From positions 9,904,501 to 9,968,500 of the forward strand of contig NZ_CP166850.1 in NCBI RefSeq assembly GCF_041346945.1: a stretch of DNA of 64,000 nucleotides, given 5' to 3'. This document shows, piece by piece, positions 62,939 to 64,000 of the stretch. Source of the DNA: Amycolatopsis sp. cg9. GTDB taxonomy: Bacteria; Actinomycetota; Actinomycetes; Mycobacteriales; Pseudonocardiaceae. Each line of letters opens with the position of its first letter. Within the stretch, counting starts at the first letter, position 1. The position numbers and the translations under genes were made by a program. Below the pieces are notes generated by a model. It did not search any database. It was not told the DNA's origin and worked only from the letters and a program-made list of their open reading frames with translations.

Positions 62939-63465
62939 CCACGGCCGGGCAGGCGGAGGTGGAGCTGGCCAACCGGCAGGGCCGGCTCCACCCCGCGCAG
63001 CGGGGGAAGGTGCTCGACGGCTCGTTCTGGGTGGCCGCGGTCGTCGCGGTCGCGGCGCTCGTCGTCGCGGTGGTCGTGCCGGTCTCGACGATCGACACCC
63101 GGTTCGGCGCCCGGCTCACCGGCGCCACCGTGGCCGCGGCCCTCGGCACGGCGCTCCCCCTCCTCGCGCTGGCCGCTTGGCTGGCGTTCGTCTGCGGCCG
63201 CCGGCTGGCCGACGTGCGGGACGGGCGGCTGGTCGCGATCACCGGCTGGACCCACGACTTCGGCAGGCAGCGGCCCGACCGCGAGTACCCGATCGTGCTC
63301 TCCACCCGGCTCAGCAAGGGCATGAACGAGCACCACTACCTCACGGCGGGCGGCAAGGAGTTCCAGCTCTACCGGACGAGTGGCCTGCGGATCCAGCCGG
63401 ACCGGAACAACACCGTCCTGCTCACCCCGCGGGCCCGGCTGCTGATCACCGTCCTGCCGGCGTGA
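62935..63465 (+). CDS. Membrane protein, possible immunity or accessory protein
   Basis: A 176-residue protein starting at GTG 62935, overlapping the candidate substrate's stop (GTGA). Two membrane helices (residues about 30-50 and 62-90) are followed by a soluble beta-rich domain (DGRLVAITGWTHDFG, EHHYLTAGGKEFQLYRTSGLRI). No family recognised. Position after the effector-like gene suggests an immunity or membrane adaptor. Its 3' end overlaps the aldo/keto reductase by 20 bp. Confidence 0.6.
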   Translation: MTTAGQAEVELANRQGRLHPAQRGKVLDGSFWVAAVVAVAALVVAVVVPVSTIDTRFGARLTGATVAAALGTALPLLALAAWLAFVCGRRLADVRDGRLVAITGWTHDFGRQRPDREYPIVLSTRLSKGMNEHHYLTAGGKEFQLYRTSGLRIQPDRNNTVLLTPRARLLITVLPA

Positions 63466-64000
63466 CCCGGGGCTCGATCTCGAGGTCGCCGCGGGTGACC
63501 GCGCGGATGTGCCCGCTGCCGAGCAGGTCGTGCGGGTAGCCGAGGTCGAGCGCGCTCACCTCGTCGAGGCGGGCCAGCTGGTCCGGCGTGAACTCGACGT
63601 CGAGCGCACCCAGGTTGCCTTCGAGCTGGGCGAGCGTGCGGGCGCCGACGACGGGCGCGGTCACGCCCGGGTTCCGCAGGGTCCAGGCCAGCGCGACCTG
63701 CGCGGGCGTGTGCCCCGCCTCGGCCGCGACCTCGGACACGACGTCGGCGATGGCGAGCGTTCGGTCGGTGACCATGCCCAGGCCGACGTTGAAGCTCCGG
63801 CGGGTGCTCTCCTCGGCGGCGGCGGCGCGGTACTTGCCCGACAGCACGCCGCCGCCCAGGGGCGAATACGGCGTCACCCCGAGCCCCAGCTCCCGCGCCA
63901 TCGGGATCAGGTCGCGTTCGGCGTCCCGCCGGATCAGGCTGTACTCGACCTGCAGCGCGATCAGCGGCGTCCAGCCCCGCAGGTCGGCGATCGCCTGCAT
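63446..64000 (-). CDS. Aldo/keto reductase (5' end outside the window)
   Basis: The visible part covers the C-terminal 184 residues of an NADPH-dependent AKR of about 330. PLIALQVEYSLIRRDAERDLIPMARELG, the motif GVTPYSPLGGGVLSGKY and VALAWTLRNPGVTAPVVGART match the family; the Tyr and Asp of the active site lie further upstream. The first codon at 64000 is ATG but is internal. Substrate unknown. Confidence 0.88.
   Translation of the reverse strand: MQAIADLRGWTPLIALQVEYSLIRRDAERDLIPMARELGLGVTPYSPLGGGVLSGKYRAAAAEESTRRSFNVGLGMVTDRTLAIADVVSEVAAEAGHTPAQVALAWTLRNPGVTAPVVGARTLAQLEGNLGALDVEFTPDQLARLDEVSALDLGYPHDLLGSGHIRAVTRGDLEIEPRVTPAGR

Overview
The window is a GC-rich (visibly above 70 percent), gene-dense stretch of an actinobacterial chromosome. 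Third codon positions are almost all G or C, GTG and even TTG starts are common, and neighbouring genes very often overlap by ATGA, GTGA or TTGA. The gene families (a conservon, ECF41 and ECF42 sigma factors, class F sortases, ESX-type small proteins) and a dnaG, dgt, glyS, smtB-zur, uppS, recO, era, ybeY, phoH, dnaJ2, hrcA backbone in the same order as in mycobacteria point to a member of the Pseudonocardiales, probably Amycolatopsis or a close relative. The genus is an inference from recall; no search was run.

Layout. 1-1060: end of a conservon (roadblock, DUF742, GTPase). 1223-3798: a small operon of a DMATS-type aromatic prenyltransferase, a heme-oxygenase-like diiron protein and a nucleotidyltransferase. 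3839-10006: a large LuxR/ATPase regulator, a zinc-ribbon protein, a TPR protein, a doxX-ECF41 operon and a bicupin protein. 10085-12468: a CadC-type repressor with a heavy-metal P-type ATPase. 12602-15074: a YciI/DGPF-ECF42-AhpD operon. 15087-18383: an exported repeat protein, an NLR-like NB-ARC/TPR protein with an N-terminal RHIM-like amyloid motif, and tRNA-Asn. 18551-21954: a YtxH-like protein, a trans-aconitate methyltransferase with a striking upstream palindrome, and dnaG.

21996-32209 is an accessory block between dnaG and dgt: a second ECF41 factor, an ABC-2 type membrane protein, a carboxymuconolactone decarboxylase family protein, an MFS/MarR pair, a Ser/Thr kinase, DinB and hydrolase genes, a large membrane protein and a cytoplasmic serpin. 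32676-39646 carries dgt, a YdcF protein, an ABC exporter with a two-component system, and glyS. 39730-47085 holds two tandem class F sortases with a membrane-anchored partner, the zinc regulators SmtB and Zur, an AraC/hydrolase pair and a two-gene permease system with a His-rich repeated linker. 47205-60524 is the housekeeping run uppS, recO, era, ybeY, phoH, hinT, rsmE, dnaJ2, hrcA, interrupted between recO and era by three CD225/dispanin-like proteins, an RDD protein and a DUF2752 protein. 60943-63465 is an ESX-type cassette (YbaB-like, EspC-like, large helical candidate substrate, membrane protein), and the window ends inside an aldo/keto reductase.

Regulatory signals that can be read directly include two ECF41-like promoters with identical 16-nt spacers, an ECF42-like promoter, metal-repressor and MarR-like operators, a 33-bp four-box palindrome before the methyltransferase, and a dispersed palindromic repeat with the core GAAYGASTCRTTC (three copies). 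No CRISPR array, insertion sequence, integrase or rRNA gene was seen.
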